Assembly (NCBI GenBank): GCA_964036195.1 | Contig: OZ038452.1 | Location: forward strand, 14,688,704 to 14,752,703 | Length of the DNA: 64,000 nt | Direction of reading: 5' to 3' | Source of the DNA: Sphaerolaimus hirsutus | Lineage: Eukaryota > Nematoda > Chromadorea > Monhysterida > Sphaerolaimidae | Translations under genes and position numbers: made by a program | In this document: positions 52,636-64,000 of the stretch, in pieces | Position numbering within the stretch: the first letter of the stretch is position 1 | Layout: every line of letters begins with the position of its first letter | The notes under the pieces: generated by a model | What the model saw: the letters and a program-made list of their open reading frames with translations, nothing else | Database searches by the model: none | What the model was told of the DNA's origin: nothing

Positions 52636-54696
52636 TAGGGTTGGAAAAAAAACGTTTTTTTTTAACTCGATGTTTTTTTATATAAAAAAACGTTGTTTTT
52701 TTAAAAAAAACGTTTTTTTTTAAATAAAAAACGTTTTTTTTTTAAAGCTCCCAGATATAACCTTGTGTCAACATATATAGGTATATCAGACAGTGGCAAT
52801 ACTCTGTGATGTTATATATGACCATATAATGTCTGTGGAGCCATGGGATAGCATTATAAGTGGTGATTTGTGTCAAAAATATCCATTTTTCGTCGACATA
52901 TCGTTCGTATATCACCTTATAGTCGAATGTTCGTGACTTCAGGTAAAGTTTGGCATGGAATAGTGATCAAACAAGGTTATAAAACGAGGTTGTTACTTTG
53001 GGAGTGAAGTTACACACTGTGGAGGTTAGGGTTCAAACGATATATCGTATCGAATATCGAATATCGGATATCGACCATTTTTTAATATCGAATATCGAAT
53101 ATCGATATCGAAAATTTTGAAAAAATATCGAATATCGAATATCGATATCGAAAATTTTGAAAAAATATCGAATATCGACCATTTTTTCGATATATCGAAC
53201 CTGTATTGTGTCCCCAAATTTACTTTTCATTTTCATTTTGAGATGTTTATGGTTGATCTGATGTGCTTATAGTATTGTATTTGATGAGTAAAAGTACAGT
53301 ATTTATAATGTCATTGTTGTTGGAGTGCTAAATTTGAAGCAAGAAAACGCTGATATACTTTTTTTTTGCAACATGCCCTTAAGCAATTAGGTTAGGATGA
53401 ACTGTAATATCTACCAATTGTTATTTGTCTGATACACTTTGATTCATCATGTTTCTCTTCTATTTTCTACCATTGAGTGATGTAAAGCTTGTTAAAATCA
53501 CTTGTACCATTCAAATTTCAGTAAAGAGATGATTAAACATGTGTGCAACCACATGAAAATACAATATGCCACTTGAAATATGCCTTGCTATACCAAAAGC
53601 ATATCGCAATATCGAATATCAAAAATATTGAATATCGAATATCGACCATTTTTCAATATCGAATATCGATATCGAGGTTCCATATCGTATCGATATCAAA
53701 TATCGAGTTTCAGAAGAAAATATCGAATATCGAATATCGATATCGAAAATTTTGAAAAAATATCAAATATCGAATATCGATATCGAAAAGTCATATCGTT
53801 TGAACGAGTCTGCATCAAAATCCAAACAGCGCATAATCCAAACAGCATAATCCAAACAAAAATGAGGCATAATCCAAACGAAAATGAGGCATAATCCAAA
53901 CACTTTTTGTGCCCCAAACTGCAGCATAATCCAAACAGAAATGAGGCAAAATCCAAACAAAAATGAGGCATAATCCAAACACTCGTCCAAGCACTCCATC
54001 AGAGAAGTGAACACCACCTGACATTTAAGGGGCAGGTTAAATGGGAAAATGACTTGATTTGTAGCTTTGAAGTGACCAAACAACGAATGGATGGTTCTTG
54101 CCATTATTGCAATTTCAGTGCAGTGGTTGTCAAAATGGCAACATCATATGTAAATACATGAATGCATGAGAATAGGCAACGTGAGTGTTTGGATTATGCT
54201 TCATTTTTGTTTGGATTTTGCCTCATTTCTGTTTGGATTATGCTGCAGTTTGGGGCACAAAAAAGTGTTTGGATTATGCCTCATTTTCGTTTGGATTTTG
54301 CCTCATTTTTGTTTGGATAATGCTGTTTGGATTATGCGCTGTTTGGATTCTGAGCTTTCCCCGTTTGAACCCTAGTGGAGGTACATGGAAGCACATTACC
54401 TCAATATTATATACTACAGCAACATATGACGGCTTATTAACCCATGGTAGCATATATAATTGGATACTTTGATACTAAAAATGCCACAAAACCAATGAAA
54501 ACAACCACCAATGTCAATTTGTGTGTGAAATTGCGCGCTTGCGCGCAAAAATTTTGCAAAATACCTAGTGCTTAGTACTAAAAATTCCGGTCGATGTTTT
54601 TTTAAAAAAAAAAACATTTCGGACGTCATGTTTTTTAAAAAAAACAACGTTTTTTTTAAATAAAAAACGTTTAAAAAAAAACATCGACCAACCCTA
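52636..54696. mobile_element. hAT-like MITE, TAGGGTTGG family, split by a nested element
   Basis: Outer ends TAGGGTTGG and CCAACCCTA with GTATCCTC on both sides. Removing 53027-54374 leaves a copy of about 713 bp co-linear with 37433-38096. Confidence 0.9.
53027..54374. mobile_element. Nested 1,348-bp element, TAGGGTTCAAACG ends
   Basis: Ends TAGGGTTCAAACG and CGTTTGAACCCTA, flanked by GTGGAGGT on both sides (8-bp duplication). Two TATCGAATATCGA satellite blocks (53040-53195, 53600-53790) and an inverted pair of AATCCAAACAAAAATGAGGC arrays (53818-53985 versus 54186-54350) make up the interior. Confidence 0.88.
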
Positions 54697-55013
54697 GTAT
54701 CCTCCTTAAATGCCGTAAATCCTCGAGTAAAGCCCCCATCGAATAACACCCCCCTGCTAGCTGACTGAGGAGAAAAACTTCCCCCTCGAAAAAGTCTCTC
54801 GATAATAGGTGCGAAAGACGCCCATGTATAAAAAACATATGCAAATGTATATGTTCATTAGAAGAATGATTATTTCGCAGTTGATGTACACTAGCGTTGA
54901 TTTCATTGCATGAATCACGGGATTTCTATTCTGTCTTACACGTTAATGCAACTGATTTAACGTCATTGAGACAAAAGTGCTTTGAGACAACAGTAGCTTT
55001 GGTTAGGGTGTCA

Positions 55014-55605
55014 ACTTTCCGTTTTCCGTTTCCGCTTTCCGCAGGCAAATTTTTTTCCGTTTCCGTTTCCGTTTTCCGGCTGCTAAATTTTTTTTCCGTT
55101 TCCGTTTCCGTTTTTCCGGCTCATTTTCCGTTTTCCGGCTAAATTTTTCAGTTTTTCCGGCTTTTTTCAATTTTCCGGTTCAATGTTCCTATTTCCGGTC
55201 TGTTTTTCCTATTTTTTTCCACTTTCTAGCTCAATTTTATGTTTTCTGTTGTAGCCAAACTGGTAAACATGCATGCAGATTCTCAATTATGTGAATTTTT
55301 CTATTTCTAGTGAGATTTCTGCAAATTTTTTTATTTCTGGATAAATTTCAGCACATTTTTATCCGTTTCCGACAAAATTTCAGCAAATTTTTTCCGTTTC
55401 CGGCATAATTTAAGCAATTTTTTTCCGTTTCCGGCATACTTTCACCAAATTTTTCCGTTTCCGTTTCCGTTTTCCGGCCTTTTATTTTTCCGTTTTCCGT
55501 TTTCCGGCAAGTGCCCAAATTTTTCCGTTTCCGTTTCCGTTTTCCGGCAAGTGCCAAAAATTTTCCGTTTCCGTTTCCCGCCAAAAAGTTTTTGTTGACA
55601 CCCTA
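55014..55605. mobile_element. hAT-like element, TAGGGTGTCAA ends, TTTCCG-rich
   Basis: Ends TAGGGTGTCAACTTTCCG and TTTGTTGACACCCTA, flanked by GCTTTGGT and GCGTTGGT (7 of 8). The body is mostly TTTCCGTTTCCGTTTTCCGG iterations. Confidence 0.8.
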
Positions 55606-55745
55606 GCGTTGGTACAACCAAAATGCTCATTGAGACAAAAGCTACTTTGGTACAACAGTTTGTGCATTGGTACAACTACCTGTGCATTGGTACACCATTT
55701 GTTGCTTTAATACAACAAAAATAATTGTGTCCCTTTGATACAACA

Positions 55746-56065
55746 TACCGTATTACCTCCAATACAAGGTACACCTTGAATATAAGGTGAAATTGATGAA
55801 AATCAGATGAAAATGGTGCCGAAGGGCACCCTGACAACTCTGTATCAAATTGTATTAAGCCTGGTTCACCATTTTGTTACATTCCAGTTTGATCAAATGA
55901 ATTGCGTTCTTGTTCACTGTTGGTAACATGTTTGCAAAATATGTCGAAAACAATATAAGGTATACCTCTAATACAAGGTACCCTCTAATATAAGGTATAC
56001 CAAAACGCTGAAAAAAACTGACAAAATCAATATAAGGTATACCTTATATTGGAGGTAATACGGTA
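55746..56065. mobile_element. MITE with TACCGTATTACCTCCAATA ends
   Basis: Ends TACCGTATTACCTCCAATAC and TATTGGAGGTAATACGGTA; sub-terminal AATATAAGGTATACC blocks face each other. Related by its first 12 bases to the CCTCGAA family. Confidence 0.75.
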
Positions 56066-57136
56066 AATAATGGTGATTACATAGGTATACACAAATATTT
56101 ATGTAAGTACAGTTGAGCAGCGTATGCAAGTTGGATGTAGTTACATATTTGTGTATACCTATGTATTTACCATTCTTTATGTTGTATCAAAGTGACACAA
56201 TTATTTCTGTTGTATCAAAGTGACAAATGGTGTACCAATGCACAGGTAGTTGTACCAATGCACAAACTGTTGTACCAAAGTAGCTTTTGTTTCAATGAGC
56301 AGTTTGGTTGTACCAAAGCTACTGTTGTCTCAAAGCACTTTTGTCTCAATGGGATACCCCCGATTTAACCCCATTGGCCCACACACACTAGTTGACATCG
56401 ACACCAAATGTCAACTAGTTCCCATCCCAATATAAAGCTTGCTCACGAGCCGACGAACGATGTTCGAATGCAAGCTATGTATTGGGATGGGAACCAGTTG
56501 ACATTTGGTGTCGATGTCAACTAGTGTGGGCGGGCCCAACCAGACAATATATTGATCATGCACCTTCCTGAATATTCCGACGAAATAATATCTCCCCTCG
56601 AATAAGTCGCCGCACAAAAAGTTCTGACGAAAAATAACTACCCCGGGGACTTATTCGAGGATTTACGGTAGTTCACGTTTCATCACGAGTTAGCGTATAC
56701 GATAGAGTACGCCCCTGATCTACAGGGAGCAACACTGCGTGTGCAAAGTGGAAACAGCAACAAGTAACTCGCGGCGGAGGTAGCGTGCAAGCCGCCGTCG
56801 TTTACTGGTGCTTATTCCACAAGTAAAGCATGTGATGGGGTACAAAGACTGAAAGCGCGACTCCGAAATCTCATGTGTATAGGCGCTGCGCACTCTGGTA
56901 AAATACACCAGAGCTTCGCATTGTGTACTCAACATCTAGTACGCCAAACAACATAATTTCTGTGGCAACACCAAGAAAGTGAACACGTGAGACGTGACAA
57001 GACGTTATTTTGTGCGTATCTTTCACATTTACGAAATTATCACACTATGTTCACGATATGGTTCACATGTATCATGCATGCTGCTGCAAGCGCTTATTTA
57101 GAATAATTCAAAATCACTTGACACAAAATCCAAAAC

Positions 57137-58301
57137 TAGGGTTGGAAAAAAAGTTTTTTTTAACGCTATGTTTTTTCTCTCAAAAAAACGTTGTTTTTTT
57201 AACGCCATGTTTTTTTCTCAAAAAACAACGTTTTTTTGTATAAAAAAAACGTTTTTTTGAAAAGCTCCCATATATGTTCCTGGGTCAACATATATAGGTA
57301 TATCAGACACGTGACAATACTCTGTGATGTTATATATGACCGTATAATGGCTGTGGAGCCATGGGATAGCATTATAAGTGGTGATTTGTGTCAAAAATGT
57401 CCATTTTTTGTCGACATGTTCATATATCGCCTTATAGTCGAATGTTAGTGACTTCAATGAAGTTTCGCACGGAATAGTGATCAAACAAGGTTATAAAAGG
57501 AGGTTGTAACTTTGGGAGTGATGTTACACACTGTGGAGGTACATGGAAGCACATTACCTGAATCAGGGACGTAGCCAGGAATTTTGAGCGGGGGGGGCGG
57601 ATTGTATACGGAGCCCGGCGAACGGGGGGGGCGGCGCCCCCCCCCCCTAAAATTTTACCCCTGTAGTAGGGGAATGGCGCCATGGCGCTGGCGCCATTCG
57701 TAGGCGCCACGCCATGGCGCCACTGGCGTTGGCATTGGCCCCAAAACAGCGGTATATGTCTGTATTTTACAGGCATATAGAGCGACATGGACATGAATTA
57801 AGTCCATTTTCACTGGCTTTGAGGCCGCGGCAACCGGTCAGCCGAAAATAGATGTTGTGAAGGGAAAATGCGCGCTTGCGCGCAAATTTTTTTCGAACTG
57901 TCGACAAAATCGTCGTCTGAAAGTGCCATTTCAGGCACATTTTTTGGTCCGGCCCGGGAAGGGGGGGGGGCGGCCGCCCCCCCCGCCCCCCCCCTGGCTA
58001 CGTCCTTGACCTGAATATTATATACTACAGCAACATATGACGGCTTATTAACCCATGGTAGCACATAGACATGGATGCTTTGATACTGATCATAATGACA
58101 CAAAACCAATGAAAACAACCACCAATGTCAATTTGTGTGTGAAATTGTGCGCTTGCGCGCAAAATTTTTTGCAAAATACCTAGTGCTTAGTACTAAAAAT
58201 TTCGACCGATGTTTAAAAAAAAATGTTATCGACCTCGTGTTTAAAAAAACAACGGGTTTTTTTTAAAATAAAACGTTTAAAAAAAACATCGGCCAACCCT
58301 A
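57137..58301. mobile_element. hAT-like MITE, TAGGGTTGG family, split by a nested hAT MITE
   Basis: Outer ends TAGGGTTGG and CCAACCCTA with TCCAAAAC on both sides. Contains 57564-58008. Confidence 0.9.
57564..58008. mobile_element. Nested hAT-like MITE, CAGGGACGTAGCCAGG family
   Basis: Ends CAGGGACGTAGCCAGG and CCTGGCTACGTCCTTG, flanked by ACCTGAAT on both sides. The interior has GGCGCCATGGCGC palindromes and TGCGCGCTTGCGCGCAA. Confidence 0.92.
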
Positions 58302-59132
58302 TCCAAAACACAAAATCCCACACTTAAGAATTAGCTAATAAACGAAAAACGAATAGCTAATAAACGAGAAGGGTATGCAGCATGTTTTCAATTAACAAGT
58401 TATTAGATTATGTAGTGCACTCAAAGTTTTTCTAAGCAATTAAAACATGACAATTAACAACACATAATATCCACCATATTACAATACAGTGTTGGAATTA
58501 AGGAATAAAACCTAATGCATACAATAACGCAGCATGAGTGGCAATCGATAACCGAAATTCAAAAGGGACAGTCATAGTGCAATGGGGCAGCCAAGACAGG
58601 AAGGGATCAATTCAAACAGCACCGGCATTCTCATGCGCGTTTACATTATGTGAGCATGTGCATCCAAAGGTCACAGACTTGTGCAGGGAGGTAGAATGTT
58701 TCATCAGCAGGGGAGTTATGTATTTGCAATAATGTACTTCTGAAAAAAAGTGTGGGTGCAATATGAAATATAGAGAAAAAAAACATTGCAAATTTACAAC
58801 AAATTACACTTATTAAATTTGTATTCATTATATATTTATATTCATCGGGTGATTCTATACACTGAAAAACCGATACAGTGGTAAAAAAGTGTTTATAGAA
58901 ATACAGAATTCATTTTTTTCTCGTTTGTATTCAAGTTAAAAGAGGCACTGGCGAGGTAGTGTTTTTCTCTTTCAATTCATTGGGGCATTTTACGCTTGAC
59001 ATGAGATTTGACATTTTCAACCCCCACTGGCGATCTGACACACACATTAACATTGGCGGTTGTTTTCATTGGTTTTGATGCTTTTTATTGTAAAAGCTTC
59101 CATTTGTCAATGATATTGTGTAATAATGTAGT
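58302..59132. other. AT-rich non-coding DNA
   Basis: 58310-58980 is unique-looking AT-rich sequence with no supported feature. From about 59035 the interior of a TAGGGTTGG-family element begins and is interrupted by the element at 59133. Confidence 0.5.
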
Positions 59133-59575
59133 CAGGGACGTATCCAGGATTTTTGAGCGGGGGGGGGCTGCTTGTTTACGGAGGCCGGCGAGGGGGGGGG
59201 GGGGGGGCTGAGCCCCCCCCCCCCCTAAAATTTTAGCTACATAGTGGCGGAATGGCGCCACGGCGCTGGCGCCATTAGTAGGCGTCACGCCATGGCGCCA
59301 TTGGCGTTGGCGTCAGCGCCATGGAATGCTGTATATGTATGTAAATATACATACAAAACAGCAAAAAAACACAACATTGAGTGTATTTATAATGATTTGT
59401 GGCCACATAGAGCAAATCCGATGATAATACCTTATGTCTGGTGAAGAATGCGCGCTTGCGCGCAAAATTTTTAACGCTGACGTTGAAAAAGTCGCATTTT
59501 CCGGTCACTTTTTGGTCTCACCCCGGGAGGGGGGGGGCTGCAGCCCCCCCCCCGCCCCCCCTGGATACGGCCCTG
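59133..59575. mobile_element. hAT-like MITE, CAGGGACGTATCCAGG family, 8-bp target duplication
   Basis: Ends CAGGGACGTATCCAGG and CCTGGATACGGCCCTG, flanked by AATGTAGT on both sides; very similar to 47825-48257 throughout. Confidence 0.92.
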
Positions 59576-60602
59576 AATGTAGTGATGTGATATGTTAGTG
59601 TAGTATAAGCTATCCAACCAGGTGGCAGTACCTTGTGGTGTTATATATAGCCATAGAATGGCTGTGGAGTTATGGGATAGCATTATAAGTGGTGATTTCT
59701 GTCAAAAATATCCATTTTACACCGACTTATTATGTATATCGCCTTTTGTTGAACGTTCATGATTTCAAGTGAAGCTGGGCATGGAAAAGTGCTTAAAAAA
59801 GGTTAAGAGCAGGGTAATACATTGGCAGTGGTGTTTCACACTGTACAAGTATGTGGGGTACATTTGGTGTATATTATATACTACACTAGCATATCGTGGC
59901 TTATTATGACACAATAGCACAAACAAATGGAAGCTTTTACACTAAAAATGCCGCAAAACCAATGAAAACAACCACAAATAGGAATGTGCATGTGAAATTA
60001 CGTGCAAAAAAATTGCAAAACACCTAGTGCTTAGTACTAAAAAATTTGGTCAAGGTTTAAAAAATGGTTTCAATGGTTGGGTTTTTTTAAATAAAACGTT
60101 GTTTTTTTTAACTTTTGAAAAAACCCTTTGGCCATCCCTACATAACCATCCCATCCCCTTGAACAGATATTTTTGACAGAAATCACAACTTATAATGTTA
60201 TCCCATGGCTCCACAGCCATTCTGTGGCCATACATAACATCACAAAGTACTGTTAAATACCTGTCTGATATACCTGCATATGTTGATTCATAACCATACC
60301 TGGGAGTTTTGAAAAAACGTTTTTTTAAACCCCAACATAAAAAATGTGACGTTTTCAACGTTTTGTGAAACATCAGTGCCAATGCATATTAGCCTTCTAT
60401 TATAACTTTATTTAAGAACTTTTCCATGCCTAACTTCATTTGAAGTCCCGAACTTCTGACAAAAAGTGATATTCAAATGTGTCAACATAAAAATGGATAT
60501 ATTTGACAGAAATTATAGATAGAAATACGACCCCCCACAATGCTATCCCATGGCTCCACAGCAATTCTATGGCCATATTTAACATCACAAAGTACTGCCA
60601 CG
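59576..60602. repeat. Decayed TAGGGTTGG-family copies
   Basis: Shared blocks (ATCCCATGGCTCCACAGCCAT type, CTAGTGCTTAGTACTAAAAA, AACGTTGTTTTT) recur in both orientations at least twice, with one recognisable end near 60140 (GGCCATCCCTA). Boundaries are not clear. Confidence 0.55.
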
Positions 60603-61105
60603 CAGGGGTCTCCTAGGGGGGGGGGGGGCTGCCCCCCCCCCCAAATCGGCCAGCTATCTATCTATCCCGGAGGTGGTGTTGGTGAGCTTACAACCTATCG
60701 TAATACCTATATTTTTTGCCGAATGTAATTGGCTACTACCCCCAAAGACCCCCCCAAATCGTTCAGCTATCTATCTATCTGGAGTGGTTTTTGAGAAATT
60801 TTGCCCCAATTTTCGCTCAAAATCACTAATTTTTGCACATTTTTATAGTTTTTCACCTTCAAAATCGTGCTTTCCGGCTATATACATGGTTATATACCTA
60901 TTTTTATTCATTTTATACCTACTTTTGGCTACTTTTAACTGATTATTAGCGATTTTTTCCCTTTTCTGCCTTCTTAACCTTGAAAAAGCCTTTATATTGT
61001 GCCCTCGGCAGCCCCCCCAGAAAATTTTCCAGCTATCTATACCTCCGGAGGAGCTATTTGCTATCTATCCAGCCCCCGCGAGGGCCAAAATCCTGGAGAC
61101 CCCTG
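60603..61105. mobile_element. hAT-like element, CAGGGGTCTCC ends with AGCTATCTATC motifs
   Basis: Ends CAGGGGTCTCC and GGAGACCCCTG, flanked by CTGCCACG and CTGCCACC (7 of 8). Interior CAGCTATCTATC motifs face each other in inverted orientation. Confidence 0.82.
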
Positions 61106-64000
61106 CTGCCACCTATGTCTATTGACTCAACCATAAATATTTGGAAACTTAAAAAACAGCTTAAAGAGGTATTGTTAAACATTAAAAAACGTTGCTTTAA
61201 AAAACAATGTTGTTGTTGTTAAACAGGGTCACTGAAAGAAAAACACTCTTTTTCATTCCTTTTTTGACAACTGTCTTACTTCTTACTAAACAATTTTTAA
61301 TTGCAAGAGTTTTCCCACCGCGAGATGAAACTTCCTAACACCACACATCTTGAGAACACACCCAGAAACAATTTATTCAATTACAACAGACATTTGATTA
61401 TAACCAGACATTAGGTTCAAGCAAAGATGAGGGGGCAGACACGGCCCACCGCTGGTTTGCATGCAAGCATTTGAATCACACGCATTTACTGGTATATTCT
61501 GCGGACATCACACTTAGTATGAAAACCTACCATAACCCATCTGAATAATGAACCAAAATTATTTATTTTGTTCATCATCATATTTCGTTTTTACTGTGGA
61601 ATAAAGAATTACGAAATTTATCACAAAATTTTTATTATATTAAGTTATGGTAGGTTTTCATACTAGGTGTGCTGTCCGCCGAGTATACTAATAGACAGGG
61701 TGCAGAGATGAATCCAGGATTTTATGGGGGGGGGGGGGGTGGAAAAACAATATGATCTGTATTTAGCAGCAGCATAACTTTGGCTCTTTCTTCCACAGCA
61801 TGGTGGCTCGTGGTGATAAGCGCGAAAAACAGCTACAAAATGTGTAAATATTTGTTGAGGAATATATATTTGAGGTGTAGAATGATGTATTTTTATTCTA
61901 ACATTATTATTCAGCGCAAGTGGGCATCACAGGACAAACCAAACAAGACAACCTGTAGGTACATTGTTGCTGTGCAAATGTGGTCGATATACACAACAGA
62001 AATCGTATTTATGTCCTACGCAAATGAAGCCCATGGTGCCGGTGCGTGTGCGCGATAGTCGCCCAAAACCGATGGCGGCTCCATCTCGCGCACTTTTGCC
62101 CGTTGCGTTCAATTCCATGTTGTAAATTCTCCGGGTATAATTTTATACAACAGGTCTTAGAACTGAAAAACGGGAAATTTACATCACAGCCATCCCATTT
62201 GGAATAACTAAATATATGCACGTAAATACTGTGTATAAAATATTTGCATACGTGACAGTGATGTTGGTAACATTTTGCAGGTGGTAATTTGACAATGATG
62301 TATTAAAAATCAGTTAAAAAATCGAATCGACAGTCTAAACGTGCCACTAAAACGGTCAATTTACAAAAACAATTGGTCGAGAAAAGCACTTATAAAGCAG
62401 CTAGATGCCAATGTCAATATCTATGCATTTTGTACAGAAATGCGCGTTCATAAAGGTGCGCGGAAATGTCTAGGTACATAACTACAGCTAGTGATGGCAA
62501 AATGGTGGCACATGTCTGAGAATAGTAACACCTTTTATTACTACTATACAATGGTGTTACATGCGTAAGAGTATTTGCGAAAGGGTTTCATACACACGGT
62601 TTATCTTTGTACCTTGGTGGCGCCACGCATGCTGTCGCTATTTAAAGGCACCGTTGCATGTATTTTCATACGATCCGCGTGTACACATGTATGTCCTACG
62701 GAAAAAATGTGAATTTAACGACCGAAATGAATGAACTTTTTTCATTTACAATATTTGAAATCATTTCAAGGAGCAGCGCCGAGTTTCATAGTCAACGATT
62801 TGGCTTAGTACCAAAGCGTTCCACGAAAATCAGCAAATTGAGACCAGAAAAACACAGTCGCAGTTGAACAACAGGCGACGAGAATCAGCACCTATCTAAT
62901 AGACACATACATATGCGCATAAATGAGTCCAATAGCTGCGTCGAAGTGAATCGAAGTTGCAAGCGCGTCGGGAGGGGAGCTGTCCGGCCGCGCGGCCGCA
63001 CAGCGGCGGAGAGGCGGCGCTACAGGGGCTCCAGTGCGGCAAAGTGCGCGCGTGGGCGAGCGGCAAGACTGCTGAACAAACACACCAGCAGCGGGACGCA
63101 TTCACTTCACATAGTTCGCACCTGCGCTCAGATGGAAGCCAAACGGCCATCTTCAGCTATCAACGCGCAGAATGCGGCCCGCCCAACCGCCGTTTTGATC
63201 GCGTTCGTTTCAATTCGCCATCTCTATGTACAGCGCAGATACGTACGCAATTCAATTGGGATATGCGTACAATGCGGTGTATTTATATGGCTGTATGATG
63301 CCCATATGTAGCTGACGCGTTGTAAAATTTGCCCACCGTCGGAACACATGTGCGCGCGCACTTATGACGCACACATAGTGACGGAAAAAGTTGGAACGTT
63401 GCGAAACGTTGGAATCTTGCCAATTTGCAAAACGTTGGATCTAAAAAACACATGAACAAGTGAAATATAAGAATCAACAATGCCAAAACATGTCAACACC
63501 AACTTGAATAAGGGGTGGCCGGTACCACAGCGGTTCTGCTAATCTGACAACATTTTTACAAAATGTCAATTCGTCACAAAAGTACACCTCACAGAATTTC
63601 AAGCGACTACCAAGTAAAGCAACTGATAACCAACCAAGCTTCCCTGATCGGGTAGAATGCGAAAGATGCAAGGAATTTTTTATAGCACCGTTCTACAGCG
63701 CGTTCTGCGAATAGAATAAACCTTGTGAAAATGACCATTTAGAAAAGACAATAAAAGCGATGTGATACCAAGAAATTTCAAAAAAAATAAAAAGTTGACT
63801 CCGCCCTACCCGAATAACTGGCGAAAACATCTGAAAAAATTCGTCTGCCGTTGTTGGCAGTGAACCACTTCTCGTTGACGTTAGCCATTTCTGGAAGATT
63901 TATCTGGCATGACTTGGCTATCTTGTATTTTGATCTGACTACTTTCATGCTCAATCTATTCTTCTCAGAATTCCAGCAATGTGTATCCAAAAATAATAAA
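61106..64000. other. Right flank: unique-looking DNA with one GC-rich island
   Basis: About 61518-61670 has an inverted pair (TATGAAAACCTACCATAAC / GTTATGGTAGGTTTTCATA), a small hairpin element. 62930-63200 is a GC-rich island open on both strands without a recognisable product. A minus frame at 63990-63778 (70 codons) is not recognised. No gene supported. Confidence 0.45.

Larger units (their letters stand above)
54711..56670. mobile_element. Outer element of a multi-layer transposon nest
   Basis: Ends TGCCGTAAATCCTCGAGTAA and CTTATTCGAGGATTTACGGTA. Inside: 54964-56351 (ends CATTGAGACAAAAGTGCTTT / AAAGCACTTTTGTCTCAATG), which in turn holds 55014-55605 and 55746-56065; 56380-56530 is a separate CACACTAGTTGACATCGACA hairpin. 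Confidence 0.78.

Noticed and set aside
53040-53971. Frames rich in Ile/Tyr/Arg and Phe/Leu/Asp/Trp repeats on both strands
   Set aside because: They are translations of the TATCGAATATCGA satellite and the AATCCAAACAAAAATGAGGC arrays within a transposable element.
55348-55675. Lys/Arg/Glu/Thr-rich repetitive minus-strand frames
   Set aside because: They are translations of TTTCCG iterations in a hAT-like element.
63778-63990. 70-codon minus frame at the right edge
   Set aside because: A weak transposase-like impression only; no catalytic motif is visible and it is too short.
1-64000. tRNA, rRNA or spliced-leader RNA genes
   Set aside because: None recognised by eye; a covariance-model scan would be needed to exclude them.

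Overview
The window is invertebrate nuclear DNA, most likely from a nematode or close relative with a large, repeat-rich genome. Four multi-exon genes with GC-rich exons sit in the left 37 kb. AT-rich non-coding DNA packed with small non-autonomous DNA transposons surrounds them and fills nearly all of 37-64 kb. The best taxonomic evidence is a ZP-domain cuticlin of the nematode type. The lineage within nematodes cannot be fixed; the repeat load would suit a mermithid or dorylaimid, which is inference only. There are no bacterial operons, CRISPR arrays or intact transposase genes.

Layout. Gene A (minus, about 6771 to 210) is a Pro/Ala/Gln-rich protein with a short motif that tentatively recalls synaptopodin-like actin-associated proteins. 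Gene B (plus, 9278/9301 to 12547) is an unrecognised protein with one C-terminal membrane segment. Gene C (plus, 16247 to 23240) is a complete eight-exon cuticlin of 384 residues with signal peptide, ZP domain, furin-type site, membrane anchor and short tail. Gene D (minus, 36693 to 27437) is a ZMIZ/tonalli-type SP-RING coactivator and probable SUMO ligase in 13 exons. In all four models the intron phases match and the summed exon lengths are multiples of three, with a few alternative joins noted. The genes have no evident joint pathway: a secreted cuticle component, a nuclear regulator, a possible cytoskeletal protein and a membrane protein.

Main finding. Two introns (1003-1179 in gene A and 11307-11453 in gene B) are each a single terminal-inverted-repeat hairpin element that supplies its own splice sites. 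In both, the target CAG is duplicated: the element's first bases (GTG) give the GT donor and the duplicated CAG gives the AG acceptor. They have unrelated interiors but the same ends. A related copy at 7696-7872 is flanked by ATG/ACG instead of CAG and so has no acceptor, a natural control. This is the behaviour of introners (transposon-derived new introns).

The right 27 kb is a stratified transposon graveyard. At least four hAT-like miniature families carry matching 8-bp target duplications and are often nested. GC-rich islands without a convincing reading frame lie between them and could be promoters or non-coding exons.
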